Notes: generated from the letters alone by a model not told the origin. A stretch of 64,000 nucleotides of DNA from Gordonia lacunae (GCF_002149015.1 NZ_NGFO01000012.1:1-64000), one strand, 5' to 3'; shown: positions 1 through 8,154, numbered from the stretch's first letter. Numbers and translations are program-made.

Positions 1-4
1 GCGC

Positions 5-529
5 ATGCTCGGTCGAACCCAGGGCAATCACAACTCGCAAGCAGATAAAAGTTCAGGACGCCGTAGCACATGGGGCGATCCGCTGCGGGGACACCATTTC
101 CTGCACACCGCCCTCGATGCCCACTCCCGACTGGTGTACTCCGAGATTCTGGCTGACGAACGCAAACAGACCGCCGCCGACTTCTGGGAACGGGCCAACG
201 CCTGGTTCCTGGAGTGCGGATTCACGGTCCGGAATGTACTGACTGACAATGGGTCCTGTTACCGATCCCACGTCTTCCGTGACGCGCTCGGTGAGGTCAA
301 GCATCGCCGGACCCGCCCCTATCGGCCACAGACCAACGGCAAGGTGGAACGGTTTCACCGCACGCTGGCCGATGAGTGGGCCTACGCGCGGCTCTACACC
401 AGCGACGCCGAACGCTGCGCTGAGTACTCAAGCTGGCTGCATCACTACAATCACCACCGCGGCCACACCTCACTCAAAGGTCGATCACCCGCCGACCGCG
501 TACCTAACCTCTCAGGTCAGTACAGCTAG
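5..529 (+). CDS. IS481-family transposase, 3' part (cut by window edge)
   Basis: This frame encodes the DDE integrase core of an IS481/IS3-type transposase, which cuts and joins insertion-sequence ends. The acidic triad is readable: the first Asp in TALDAHSRL, the second in LTDNGSCYRS and the Glu in NGKVERFHRTL. The C-terminal YNHHRGHTSLKGRSPADRV and NLSGQYS are typical of IS481 C-termini. The N-terminal helix-turn-helix region of about 130-150 residues lies outside the window, so the ATG at position 5 is probably internal. I cannot tell whether the element is intact. A palindromic repeat begins a few bases after the stop. Confidence 0.85.
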   Translation: MLGRTQGNHNSQADKSSGRRSTWGDPLRGHHFLHTALDAHSRLVYSEILADERKQTAADFWERANAWFLECGFTVRNVLTDNGSCYRSHVFRDALGEVKHRRTRPYRPQTNGKVERFHRTLADEWAYARLYTSDAERCAEYSSWLHHYNHHRGHTSLKGRSPADRVPNLSGQYS

Positions 530-535
530 ATCTGA

Positions 536-606
536 CTGCCAGACCTCAACTCGACCGGCAGACCTCGATCGACGTCTGGCGGTCGCGTTGACGTCTGCCG
601 GTCGAG
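536..606. repeat. Palindromic repeat R1 after the transposase
   Basis: A 14-base arm at 550-563 (CTCGACCGGCAGAC) is an exact reverse complement of 593-606. A smaller nested pair, GCCAGAC at 538-544 and GTCTGGC at 574-580, lies across it. The motif GACCGSCAGAC therefore occurs several times in both orientations. The whole stretch aligns without gaps to 1118-1188. It could be a REP-like dispersed repeat or an element end. Confidence 0.7.
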
Positions 607-639
607 TGCTGCGGATCGACATCACGAAGGGCCACAACG

Positions 640-1100
640 ATGACCGGCCCCCAGAATGTCCGCTCCCACCGTTCTCCCGGTGCTACGCCGGCCGCATCAC
701 ACCCGCCGGCGGCGCTCCGTATATGGCCCTGGCTCATCGCCGGAGTCAGCGGCGTCTGCGGAATTGCATTGACACTCGACGACGCACCAGCCACCGCGGC
801 GTCCGGGTTCGGAGACACGTCGTACACCTGGCGAAGGCGAAGGACTACTTGTCGCTCATGGCGTTCTCGAAGACGGGTTTGATCGAACAGCTGGAGTACG
901 ACGGATTCTCGACTGCTGACGCGACGTACGCGGTGGCCCAGGTGGAGGCCGACGGAACGGTCGACTGGAACGATCAGGCTGTGAAGAAGGCCCGCGATTA
1001 CCGGTCGAAGACGGCGTTCCCGCGGCAGGGCGTGATCGAGCAGCTCGCGTACGAGGGCTTCACCTCCGCGCAGGCGGTCTACGGGGTCGACAACGCTTAG
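640..1100 (+). pseudogene. Ltp-family surface lipoprotein/membrane protein, frameshifted
   Basis: From the ATG at 640 the frame gives a basic N-terminus, then one hydrophobic segment (IWPWLIAGVSGVCGIALTL) and an Ala/Ser-rich stretch. The matching C-terminal part is in the next frame from about 825: AKAKDYLSLMAFSKTGLIEQL, followed by two Ltp repeats. These have the family pattern S-x-x-G-[LV]-I-E-Q-L-x-[YF]-[ED]-G-F, then A-x-Y-[AG]-V, with a linking VDWNDQAVKKARDY. One base appears to be missing at about 815-832, so the gene is either broken or mis-sequenced there. Ltp proteins (host-cell-surface-exposed lipoprotein family) include a phage-encoded protein that blocks superinfection by other phages. 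Function here is inferred only from family. Confidence 0.65.
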
Positions 1101-1117
1101 GGTTCACCGACGCCTGG

Positions 1118-1188
1118 CTGCCAGACCCCAACTCGAATCCTGGACCTCGGTCGAAGTCCATCGGTCGAGTGGAGGTCTGCCGGTCATG
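1118..1188. repeat. Repeat R2, diverged copy of R1
   Basis: It aligns without gaps to R1 at an offset of 582 bases. Both begin with CTGCCAGACC, and GTCTGCCGGTC of R1 (593-603) recurs at 1175-1185. The internal palindrome is partly lost. R1 and R2 bracket the Ltp gene, so the segment between may have moved as a unit. Confidence 0.6.
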
Positions 1189-1218
1189 GCATCAGAAACC
1201 CACAGTCCGAAAACACGA

Positions 1219-1247
1219 AGCCCGGGACGACGGTGTCGTCCCGGGCT
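1219..1247 (-). terminator. Rho-independent-type terminator of greA
   Basis: A perfect 13-bp stem (1219-1231 with 1235-1247) and a 3-base loop lie just beyond the greA stop. On the minus strand the stem is followed by a T-containing stretch (TCGTGTTTTC). Confidence 0.75.
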
Positions 1248-1262
1248 CACATCGAGTGTCGA

Positions 1263-1754
1263 TCAGCCGTGGTACGGCTCCGCGCTGACCAGGGTCACCT
1301 TGATGGTGGCGCCGCTGGGCACGGAGTACTCGCGGGTCTCGCCGACCTTGGCGTCGATGAGGGCGGCACCGAGCGGCGAGCTGGGGGAGTAGGTCTCCAG
1401 GCCGCCCTGGCCGCTCTCCTCGCGGGTGGCGATGAGGAAGGTCTCGGTGTCCTTCTCGTCACCGTCGTAGTAGACGGTCACGACGGAACCGGGCAGCGCC
1501 ACGCCGGACTGGGTCGGCGCCTCGCCCACCTTCGCGTTGTTGAGCAGTTCCTGCAGCTGGCGGATGCGCGCTTCCTGCTGACCCTGCTCTTCGCGAGCGG
1601 CGTGGTAGCCGCCGTTCTCCTTGAGGTCGCCTTCTTCGCGGCGCTCGTTGATCTCGGCGGCAATGACCGGACGGTTGGCGATCAACGAATCGAGCTCGCT
1701 CTTGAGGCGGTCGTGCGACTCTTGGGTCAGCCAGGTCACCTGGGTGTCGGTCAT
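1263..1754 (-). CDS. greA: Transcription elongation factor GreA
   Basis: GreA enters the secondary channel of RNA polymerase and stimulates cleavage of backtracked RNA. The 163-residue length is normal. Residues 1-80 form the antiparallel coiled coil, with the tip acidic motif [12 protein letters not shown] (about residues 40-51) that carries the catalytic Asp and Glu. The C-terminal FKBP-like domain follows, with [11 protein letters not shown] and [20 protein letters not shown] lies 7 bases before the ATG, which supports this start. It is single, with its own terminator. DUF4307 and mca nearby match the mycobacterial order. Confidence 0.97.
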   Translation of the reverse strand: MTDTQVTWLTQESHDRLKSELDSLIANRPVIAAEINERREEGDLKENGGYHAAREEQGQQEARIRQLQELLNNAKVGEAPTQSGVALPGSVVTVYYDGDEKDTETFLIATREESGQGGLETYSPSSPLGAALIDAKVGETREYSVPSGATIKVTLVSAEPYHG

Positions 1755-1883
1755 CGGTCACTCCTTTGTGTTGTCCGCGGCCCCGGGCGACCGTTTACAC
1801 CAGGGGCATATGGACTGCTATAAATGCAGCAACACGACCCCTCGCGGAGCCGTGTATCCGTTCATGGTACCAGGTGATGAGAC

Positions 1884-2660
1884 CTATGGCACATCGGTTG
1901 CGCTGCGCGACGCCGTCTGGAGTGCGTCCTGATAGGTCGGTTCGGCCCGCTTGAGCCATCCCACAACGAAATACGTCAACGGCATGATGATGATCTCGAC
2001 GAGCGTCTTCCAGATGAAGCCGACGATCGTGTAGTTGACGAAGTCTCCCCAGGTCGAGATACCCAGGGCGGTGGCAGCGATCGAGCAGAAGACGAGGGTG
2101 TCGGCGAATTCGCCGACAATCGTCGATCCCAGCAAGCGCGCCCACAGATGACGTTCCCCGGCGCGTTCCTTCATTTTGACCAGGACGAAGGAATTGAGGA
2201 ATTCGCCCACGACATATCCGGCCAATCCGGCGAGCAGGAATTGTGGGACGACTCCGGCGACCGTCTCGAAGGACTCCTGGCCCTCGTAGAAATCGGCCGC
2301 CGGCAGATGAATGGTGAGCCAGAAACACAGTGAGGCGAGGATCAACACCGCAAACCCGGCGAGAATCGTCCGGCGCATGGCCCGGAACCCGTAGACCTCG
2401 CTGATCACGTCACCCAGGACGTAGGCGAGCGGGAACAGGAAGAAGGCGCCGTCGGTCACCAGGCCGTTCATCTGGATCGGACCCAGATCGATGTGGAGCC
2501 AGTCGTCGAACAGCACCACACCCTTGGTCCCGGTGACGTTGCTGATCAGCATGACGCCTACGAACAGTGCGACCAGGAGGGGGAAGTAGCGGCTGCCGAT
2601 CGAGGCGAAGGCGGCGCGCGGTACCTGCGGTTCGTTGCGGCCGGTCGGGGGAGCGGTCAC
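1884..2660 (-). CDS. Queuosine-precursor transporter, YhhQ/VUT family
   Basis: This is a membrane protein of 258 residues with about six to seven hydrophobic helices. It carries family hallmarks: ISNVTGTK near residue 40, LAYVLGDVISEVYGFR near 80, and GEFLNSFVLVKMK and GEFADTLVF in the second half. Characterised relatives import queuine-type deazapurine precursors, and a vitamin or cofactor substrate remains possible here. The GTG start overlaps the DUF4307 stop by 4 bases, so the two are translated from one mRNA. Confidence 0.85.
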   Translation of the reverse strand: MTAPPTGRNEPQVPRAAFASIGSRYFPLLVALFVGVMLISNVTGTKGVVLFDDWLHIDLGPIQMNGLVTDGAFFLFPLAYVLGDVISEVYGFRAMRRTILAGFAVLILASLCFWLTIHLPAADFYEGQESFETVAGVVPQFLLAGLAGYVVGEFLNSFVLVKMKERAGERHLWARLLGSTIVGEFADTLVFCSIAATALGISTWGDFVNYTIVGFIWKTLVEIIIMPLTYFVVGWLKRAEPTYQDALQTASRSATDVP

Positions 2661-3154
2661 TGATCCGACGGTTTCAGGTAGGCGGGCACGTCGAGCGTGC
2701 AGCCGAACACCTCACCGATGACCGGCGGCCTCGACGTCGTGATCTCGGTGCGGACGCCGATGCGCTCGGCGGCGTCGGCGGGGATCAGGATCTCGCGCCG
2801 GCCGGTCTCTCCGCCGTCGCGCGAACGTCCGCGCACCACACAGGCAGCGGGCCGGCTCGGATCGGAACGTTCGACCGTGAACTGCACGGCGACGGTCGAG
2901 TCGTCGAGGATCTCGTAGCCGGTGGCCTCCCCGGTCACGTCGGCAGAGGAGAACTTGCTGTAGCCGATGACCGCGAGCGCCACACCCGCCACGACGACGA
3001 GGACCGACAGGGCGACGAACCAGCGACGACGACCCCGGGCGGTCTCCGAATGCTCCGGGTAGGTGGCGCGCGGACCGCTGTGCGGTCGTGCCGTGTCAGG
3101 CGTCGTGCGTGGTGCGTCACCGGCGTCTGCGGCGCCCCCGTCCGAACTGTTCAC
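2657..3154 (-). CDS. DUF4307 membrane-anchored protein (Rv1081c-like)
   Basis: The protein has 165 residues: a hydrophilic N-terminus, one transmembrane helix (WFVALSVLVVVAGVALAVI, about residues 45-63), then an extracytoplasmic beta-rich domain with two Cys (in AACVVRGRS and FGCTLDV). Domain order and length fit DUF4307, a family found beside mca in actinobacteria. The start is GTG. It is divergent from mca (48 bases apart) and overlaps the transporter behind it by 4 bases. Function is unknown; the conserved neighbourhood hints at thiol or redox homeostasis, which is only inference. Confidence 0.85.
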   Translation of the reverse strand: MNSSDGGAADAGDAPRTTPDTARPHSGPRATYPEHSETARGRRRWFVALSVLVVVAGVALAVIGYSKFSSADVTGEATGYEILDDSTVAVQFTVERSDPSRPAACVVRGRSRDGGETGRREILIPADAAERIGVRTEITTSRPPVIGEVFGCTLDVPAYLKPSDQ

Positions 3155-3202
3155 GCGTCAATACCTACCATGGGAGGAGTAGCGATCCGAAGGTGAGGAA
3201 CT

Positions 3203-4099
3203 GTGACCGAATCCCACGTCGGCGACCCCAAGTCGGGGGTGTTCCGTCTGATGGCGGTGCATGCGCACCCAGACGACGAGTCGAGCAAGGGTGCGGCGAC
3301 GACCGCAAAGTATGCGGCCGAGGGCAACGAAGTGCTCGTGGTCACACTCACCGGCGGTGAGCGTGGCGACATCTTGAATCCGGCGATGGACCGGCCGGGC
3401 ATCAAGGAGCGGATGACCGAGGTCCGTCGCGAGGAAATGGCGAAGGCCGCCGAGTCGCTCGGTGTCCGGCAGACCTGGCTGGGCTTCGTCGACTCCGGGC
3501 TGCCCGAGGGCGACCCGCTGCCGCCGCTGCCGGAGGGGTCGTTCGCGACGGTGCCCCTCGAGGAAGCCACCGAGGCCCTGGTACGCGTGGTTCGCGAGTT
3601 CCGCCCCCACGTGATCATCACCTACGACGAGCACGGTGGTTATCCGCATCCCGACCACATCCGATGCCACGAGGTGTCGGTCGCGGCCTACGAACGGTCC
3701 GGCGATCCGGACGCGTTCCCCGGGACCGGCCAGCCGTGGACGGTGTCGAAGCTCTACTACACCCACGGTTTCATCCGCGACCGGATGGTGCTCTTCTCCG
3801 ACGAGTTCGCGCGGCACGGCCAGGAGAGTCCGTTCGCCGAGTGGCTGAGCAAATGGGACCCGAGCCGCGGCGACCTGATGGGTCGCGTCACCACCCAGGT
3901 CGAGTGTTCGAAGTACTTCCCGCAGCGCGACGACGCCCTGCGTGCGCACGCCACGCAGATCGACCCGAACGGCGTGTTCTTCGCGGTGCCGCTGGAATGG
4001 CAGCAGCGCCTGTGGCCGACCGAGGAGTTCGAGCTCGCCCGGACCCGGGTCAAGACCGCGTTGCCCGAGACCGACCTGTTCGCCGGGATCGAGGCGTGA
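3203..4099 (+). CDS. mca: Mycothiol S-conjugate amidase
   Basis: Mca hydrolyses mycothiol S-conjugates to a mercapturic acid, which is exported, and GlcN-Ins, which is recycled. It thereby detoxifies electrophiles and drugs. At 298 residues it has the expected length. The zinc-binding AHPDDE motif is near residue 20, with a second His in the [11 protein letters not shown] region (about 152-160). The start is GTG with GAAGGTGAGG upstream. The following small membrane-protein gene overlaps the stop (TGATG). Similarity to MshB is expected, but the gene neighbours and length favour Mca. Confidence 0.93.
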   Translation: MTESHVGDPKSGVFRLMAVHAHPDDESSKGAATTAKYAAEGNEVLVVTLTGGERGDILNPAMDRPGIKERMTEVRREEMAKAAESLGVRQTWLGFVDSGLPEGDPLPPLPEGSFATVPLEEATEALVRVVREFRPHVIITYDEHGGYPHPDHIRCHEVSVAAYERSGDPDAFPGTGQPWTVSKLYYTHGFIRDRMVLFSDEFARHGQESPFAEWLSKWDPSRGDLMGRVTTQVECSKYFPQRDDALRAHATQIDPNGVFFAVPLEWQQRLWPTEEFELARTRVKTALPETDLFAGIEA

Positions 4100-4422
4100 T
4101 GAACAGCACCATCGTGAACACCGTGATGGTCCTGGCGGAGGAGCCGCAGGGTCCGGAGTTCGGCAAGGCCTCACCGCTGGGCCTGCTCGTGATCCTGTTG
4201 CTGCTCGTCGGCACCGCGTTCCTCATCTGGTCGATGAGCCGACAACTGAAGAAGCTGCCCGCCTCCTTCGACACCGAGCATCCCGAACCCGACCAGGCCT
4301 TCGACGAGGGCACCGACTCGCCCGGTCCGGCCGAGCCGGGCACCGCGACCCCGGACGTGCCCGGCTCCCCGGATGCCACGACGGCCGCCGGCACCGACGA
4401 CCGACGGCCCGCCGACACCTGA
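4099..4422 (+). CDS. Small single-span membrane protein (Rv1083-like)
   Basis: This 107-residue protein has one hydrophobic helix (LGLLVILLLLVGTAFLIWSM, about residues 31-50), a short basic stretch (RQLKKLP) and a long acidic Pro/Thr-rich tail. The ATG shares one base with the mca stop, so translation is coupled to mca. A membrane protein in this position is conserved in mycobacteria. Its role is unknown; the tail could be cytoplasmic because the basic residues follow the helix. Confidence 0.8.
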   Translation: MNSTIVNTVMVLAEEPQGPEFGKASPLGLLVILLLLVGTAFLIWSMSRQLKKLPASFDTEHPEPDQAFDEGTDSPGPAEPGTATPDVPGSPDATTAAGTDDRRPADT

Positions 4423-4444
4423 GTCGAGGCGTACAAGTGGAGTC

Positions 4445-4948
4445 ATGCGCATCTCCACCCTGATCGGTACGTCACTCGCGACCGCAGCCGCGGCGGCCGT
4501 CGGCAGCGTGGTGACCACACCGGCGGTCGAGACCTGGTACCCGAAGCTGGCGAAACCGTCGTTCGTGCCGCCCGACTGGGCCTTCCCGGTCGCGTGGACC
4601 GCGCTCTACGCCGACATCGCCGTGACGTCCGCCGTCACTCTGGACGACCTGGACGAGAACGGTGATCACGGACAACGGCAGAGGTATCTCGCGGCGCTCG
4701 GCGCGAACCTCGTGCTCAACGGCGGCTGGAGCTGGATCTACTTCGGCCGGGGCGCACTCGGAACCGCGTCGGTCGCGGCGGCGGCGCTCACCGTGAGCAG
4801 TGCCGATCTCGCCCGGCGCACCGCACAGACCAACCCGGCGGCAGGTGCCGCACTGGCCCCTTACCCGGCGTGGTGCGCATTCGCGGCCGTGCTCTCGACG
4901 AGCACCTGGTGGCTCAACCGTGGCCGGCGGTCACCGGCGGTCTCGTAG
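4445..4948 (+). CDS. TspO/MBR-family membrane protein
   Basis: The 167-residue protein has five predicted membrane helices. It carries the TspO-type signature around KPSFVPPDWAFPVAWTALY (residues 37-55) and a second Trp-rich motif, NGGWSWIYFGRG. TspO proteins bind porphyrins and cholesterol-like ligands and act in stress or tetrapyrrole metabolism. The conserved second-helix Asn and Trp residues are present. A TACAAG -10-like hexamer ends 7 bases before the ATG, suggesting a leaderless mRNA. Its 3' end overlaps the convergent rocD by 18 bases. Confidence 0.85.
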   Translation: MRISTLIGTSLATAAAAAVGSVVTTPAVETWYPKLAKPSFVPPDWAFPVAWTALYADIAVTSAVTLDDLDENGDHGQRQRYLAALGANLVLNGGWSWIYFGRGALGTASVAAAALTVSSADLARRTAQTNPAAGAALAPYPAWCAFAAVLSTSTWWLNRGRRSPAVS

Positions 4949-6193
4949 GGTCAGAGCGAATCGTTCCATCGCCCAGTCGATCTCGGACTCGGTGATGACC
5001 AACGGCGGCGCGAGACGCAGCGTCGAGCCGTGGGTGTCCTTGGCCAGGACGCCGCGTTCGGAGAGCTGCCGACAGAAGTCCTTGCCGGTGCCGAGCGCGG
5101 GGTCGAGGTCGATGCCCGCCCACAGTCCGAGACCCCGGACCGCCACCACACCGTCCCCGACGAAGTCGCGCAGCCGCTCGTGCAGGCGTTCACCGAGGGC
5201 GGCCGCCCGACGCTGCCAGGTTCCCTCGGCGAGCATGTCGACGACGGTGTGACCGACGGCGGCGGCGAGCGGGTTGCCGCCGAACGTCGATCCGTGTTCA
5301 CCGGGATGCAGGACGCCGAGAACGCTGCGGTCGGCCACCACTGCCGACACCGGCAGCAACCCGCCGCCCAGCGCCTTTCCCAGGAGGTAGACGTCGGGTT
5401 CGACACCCCAATGCTCCACCGCGAACGTCCGGCCGGTGCGGCCGAGGCCGGATTGGATCTCATCGACGATCAGCAGCGCGGTGCGCTCGTTGCAGAGGGC
5501 CCGTGCCCCGGGCAGATAGTCGTCGGGCGGAACGATGACACCGGCCTCGCCCTGGACGGGTTCGAGGAGGACGGCCACGGTGTTCTCGTCGATCACCGCG
5601 TCGAGCGCGGCCAGATCGCCGAACGGGACGCGGACGAATCCCGGTGTGTACGGACCGAATCCGGTATATGCCGCCGGATCGTCGCTGAACGAGACGATCG
5701 TCGTCGTGCGGCCGTGGAAGTTCCCGCCGGCCACGACGATCGTGGCGCGGCCGTCGGGAACGCCCTTGACGTCGTAACCCCACTTGCGAGCGACCTTGAT
5801 GCCGGACTCCACCGCTTCGGCGCCGGTGTTCATCGGCAGGACCATGTCCTTGCCGCACAGGGAAGCCAGTGCGGCGCAGAACGGTTCGAGTCGATCGGAC
5901 CGGAACGCGCGGCTGGTGAGGGTGACCCGCGCGAGCTGATCGAGTGCCGCGGCGACGATGCGGGGGTGGCGGTGACCGAAGTTGACCGCGGAATAGGCGC
6001 CGAGACAGTCGAGGTGACGGCGCCCGCCGACATCGGTGATCCAGGCCCCCTCGGCGGTGGCCGCGGTCACCGGCAGGGGCGAATAATTGTGCGCTACATG
6101 AGGTTCGGGTAGATCGTCGGTGGTCGGCCGGCCGGCCGGAGCAGACGCGCCGAGCCGGCCGGGCGGGCCGGCGGCCGGGCTCGTCATTGTCAT
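4931..6193 (-). CDS. rocD: Ornithine aminotransferase (PLP, class III)
   Basis: The enzyme converts ornithine and 2-oxoglutarate to glutamate semialdehyde and glutamate, linking arginine catabolism to proline and glutamate. The protein of 420 residues has the class III fold. It shows GTEAVE-like [19 protein letters not shown] (about 130), the PLP-aspartate in [15 protein letters not shown] (about 248) and the Schiff-base Lys in LLGKALGGG (about 280). I chose the ATG at 6193 because a TACGCT -10-like hexamer ends 6 bases before it. Longer readings run into the regulatory region. A divergent Lrp/AsnC gene, as in mycobacterial rocD loci, is its probable regulator. Confidence 0.92.
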   Translation of the reverse strand: MTMTSPAAGPPGRLGASAPAGRPTTDDLPEPHVAHNYSPLPVTAATAEGAWITDVGGRRHLDCLGAYSAVNFGHRHPRIVAAALDQLARVTLTSRAFRSDRLEPFCAALASLCGKDMVLPMNTGAEAVESGIKVARKWGYDVKGVPDGRATIVVAGGNFHGRTTTIVSFSDDPAAYTGFGPYTPGFVRVPFGDLAALDAVIDENTVAVLLEPVQGEAGVIVPPDDYLPGARALCNERTALLIVDEIQSGLGRTGRTFAVEHWGVEPDVYLLGKALGGGLLPVSAVVADRSVLGVLHPGEHGSTFGGNPLAAAVGHTVVDMLAEGTWQRRAAALGERLHERLRDFVGDGVVAVRGLGLWAGIDLDPALGTGKDFCRQLSERGVLAKDTHGSTLRLAPPLVITESEIDWAMERFALTLRDRR

Positions 6194-6238
6194 GGATCGA
6201 GCGTATCTTTGGGCTTCGGTGCAAACAATCGACGTTTC

Positions 6239-6254
6239 TTGCGCGATCATGCAA
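6239..6254. promoter_or_regulatory. Possible Lrp/AsnC operator between rocD and lrp
   Basis: TTGCGCGATCATGCAA is an imperfect 16-bp palindrome centred on GATC. A second TGCAA...TTGC pair lies directly upstream (6220-6242). Position between the divergent genes fits an autoregulatory operator. This is inference from symmetry only. Confidence 0.4.
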
Positions 6255-6290
6255 CAGATCGTCGAGAATCGGTGACGGAGGGGGCTTCTG

Positions 6291-6737
6291 TTGCGACCAC
6301 TGGACGATCTCGACGAGCAGGTACTCGCGTGCCTCACCCGGGATGCTCGCGCGACATACCAGCAGGTCGGGGACCGGGTCGGACTCTCGGCTCCCGCGGT
6401 CAAACGACGCGTCGACCGGCTGGTTGCCGACGGCGTCATCCGGGGCTTCACCGCCATCGTCGACCCCCAGGCGATGCAGTGGACCACCGAGGCCTATGTG
6501 CTCGTGTACTGCCGGGGCAACATCTCGCCCGAACAGCTCGAAGCCGCGTGGGAGCCGATCCCCGAAGTCGTGAGCGCCGCGACCGTCACCGGTCAGGCCG
6601 ATGCCATCCTGCGCGTCATGGCCCGCGACGTACGGCACCTCGAGCAGGCACTCGAACGCATCCGAAGGGCGGGTCCGGTGGATCGATCGGAGTCCATTCT
6701 CGTCCTCAGCGAGCTGATCGACCGGGGACACCCGTGA
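6291..6737 (+). CDS. Lrp/AsnC-family transcriptional regulator of rocD
   Basis: The 148-residue protein has an N-terminal winged helix-turn-helix (LDDLDEQVLACLTRDARATY, then GLSAPAVKRRVDRLVADGVI, residues 4-50). A C-terminal RAM ligand-binding domain follows (AYVLVYCRG to VLSELIDRG). Lrp proteins sense amino acids and assemble into dimers or octamers. The start is TTG with a strong GGAGGGGGC 6 bases upstream; no better in-frame start exists. Divergence from rocD suggests control of ornithine breakdown, with ornithine or arginine as likely effector (inference). Confidence 0.9.
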   Translation: MRPLDDLDEQVLACLTRDARATYQQVGDRVGLSAPAVKRRVDRLVADGVIRGFTAIVDPQAMQWTTEAYVLVYCRGNISPEQLEAAWEPIPEVVSAATVTGQADAILRVMARDVRHLEQALERIRRAGPVDRSESILVLSELIDRGHP

Positions 6738-6761
6738 AGACGGAACGCGAAAATCCTGTGC

Positions 6762-6767
6762 TAGTGT
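6762..6767 (+). promoter_or_regulatory. -10 element of the aroG leader transcript
   Basis: TAGTGT lies 7 bases before the GTG at 6775, the spacing expected when transcription starts at the first base of the leader peptide. A convincing -35 was not found. Confidence 0.55.
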
Positions 6768-6774
6768 GGTCGCC

Positions 6775-6843
6775 GTGATCAGCACCGTGCGCGCGTATTG
6801 GCGCTTTATCGAGGCTCCGGGTGGGGCCACGATGAAGCGTTGA
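6775..6843 (+). CDS. aroG leader peptide with Tyr-Trp-Arg-Phe
   Basis: This is a 22-codon reading frame starting with GTG. It encodes a peptide whose residues 8-11 are Tyr-Trp-Arg-Phe, one of each aromatic amino acid, and it ends in TGA. It lies in the 5' leader of the DAHP synthase gene and is followed by a stem (6813-6872) and a terminator hairpin (6874-6899). Codons for the pathway end products in this setting are the hallmark of transcription attenuation. A -10 hexamer 7 bases upstream suggests leaderless translation. The antiterminator structure was not identified. Confidence 0.7.
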   Translation: MISTVRAYWRFIEAPGGATMKR

Positions 6844-6872
6844 TCTGACGCGCGTACGACACACCCGGAGCC
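6813..6872 (+). promoter_or_regulatory. Stem in the aroG leader, overlapping the leader peptide
   Basis: GGCTCCGGGTG at 6813-6823 is the exact reverse complement of 6862-6872, an 11-bp stem. Its 5' arm lies inside the leader-peptide frame just after the aromatic codons, where a stalled ribosome would mask it. The 3' arm ends 2 bases before the terminator. Confidence 0.6.
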
Positions 6873-6873
6873 C

Positions 6874-6899
6874 GAGCAGCGACCAGACGGTCGCTGCTC
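6874..6899 (+). terminator. Attenuator terminator before aroG
   Basis: GAGCAGCGACC (6874-6884) pairs perfectly with 6889-6899 around a 4-base loop and is followed by TTGTCATTT. It lies 86 bases before aroG and after the leader peptide, so it should stop transcription before the gene. Confidence 0.75.
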
Positions 6900-6984
6900 T
6901 TGTCATTTGAGCGGGGCTCCGACCACACCCAGGGCATGCCTCGTCACCACATCGACACGGGCATGACCTCGAAAGGCACACAAC

Positions 6985-8073
6985 GTGACCACCTTGCCGG
7001 ACCTCCCGATCCGATCCGACGACAACGCCGAATCGACCTCCGACCGTCGGATCCGGGCCTTCCGTCCGATCCCTTCGCCCGACACCGTCCGCAGCGAACT
7101 GCCGCTTTCCGCACGACGCGCCGTCGCCGTCCAGCGCGACCGGGACGAGATCGCCGACATCCTCGCCGGGCGTGACGACCGCCTGCTCGTCATCGTCGGA
7201 CCCTGTTCGGTCCACGACCCGATCGCGGCCATCGACTACGCCCGACGCCTCGCGCCGCTGGCCGATGCCTACGCCGAGCGTCTCAAGATCGTCATGCGCG
7301 TCTACTTCGAGAAGCCGCGCACCACGGTCGGGTGGAAGGGTCTGATCAACGACCCCGGGATGGACAACACCTTCGACGTCGAGCGTGGCCTGCGCACCGC
7401 CAGGTCGCTGCTGCTCGACATCATCGACCTCGGCCTGCCCGTCGGTTGCGAGTTCCTCGAACCGACCAGCCCGCAGTACATCGCCGACGCGGTCGCGTGG
7501 GGTGCCATCGGCGCCCGCACCACCGAGTCGCAGGTCCACCGTCAGCTGGCGTCGGGTCTGTCGATGCCGATCGGGTTCAAGAACGGTACCGACGGCAACG
7601 TCCAGGTCGCCATCGACGGCGTGAAAGCCGCTGCGGCCGAACATGTCTTCTTCGGAGTCGACGACTTCGGCAACGGCGCCGTGGTGGAGACCGCGGGCAA
7701 CGAGGACTGCCACATCATCCTGCGCGGCGGCACGCGCGGCCCCAACTTCGACGCGGAGTCGGTCTCGGCGGCCACCGAGTCGCTGGCCGCGGCAGGGCTG
7801 CCGGCCCGGGTCATGATCGACTGCTCGCACGCCAACTCGGGCAAGGACCATGTCCGCCAGGCGGAGGTCGCCACCGAGATCGCCACCCGCCTCCGCGCGG
7901 CGCGCGACGCCGGTGAGCCCTCGACCGTCAGCGGCGTCATGCTGGAGAGCTTCCTCGAGCCCGGCGCGCAGTCGACCGAGGCCACCCCGCTGGTGTACGG
8001 CAAATCCGTCACCGACAAGTGCATGGGCTGGGAGGCCAGCGCTCAGGTGTTGGCGGCGCTGGCGCGGGGGTAA
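6985..8073 (+). CDS. aroG: 3-deoxy-7-phosphoheptulonate (DAHP) synthase, type I
   Basis: It condenses phosphoenolpyruvate and erythrose 4-phosphate in the first step of the shikimate pathway. At 362 residues it belongs to the AroF/G/H-like type I-alpha family, not the plant-like type II enzyme of M. tuberculosis. It shows VIVGPCSVHDP (about 70), RVYFEKPRTTVGWKGLINDP (about 103-122) with PEP-binding Arg and Lys, GARTTESQ, and MIDCSHANS with metal ligands. The start is GTG with GAAAGG upstream. Expression is probably governed by the leader peptide and attenuator in front, so charged aromatic tRNAs would lower it. Confidence 0.94.
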   Translation: MTTLPDLPIRSDDNAESTSDRRIRAFRPIPSPDTVRSELPLSARRAVAVQRDRDEIADILAGRDDRLLVIVGPCSVHDPIAAIDYARRLAPLADAYAERLKIVMRVYFEKPRTTVGWKGLINDPGMDNTFDVERGLRTARSLLLDIIDLGLPVGCEFLEPTSPQYIADAVAWGAIGARTTESQVHRQLASGLSMPIGFKNGTDGNVQVAIDGVKAAAAEHVFFGVDDFGNGAVVETAGNEDCHIILRGGTRGPNFDAESVSAATESLAAAGLPARVMIDCSHANSGKDHVRQAEVATEIATRLRAARDAGEPSTVSGVMLESFLEPGAQSTEATPLVYGKSVTDKCMGWEASAQVLAALARG

Positions 8074-8154
8074 CCCTTCGTGGCCCGGCGGCGTGCGCTC
8101 CTCACAGCTCGGTATCTGCGGCCCGGCGGCCGTCGTGGACCACTCGAGCACTCC

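Noticed and set aside
249..1100. A single 283-codon frame running from the transposase into the Ltp repeats
   Set aside because: It begins inside the transposase in a different frame. Only codons from about 825 encode Ltp-like sequence; the remainder is a shadow.
6775..6984. T-box or other amino-acid riboswitch before aroG
   Set aside because: No T-box sequence or specifier stem could be found, and the aromatic-codon leader peptide explains the structure.
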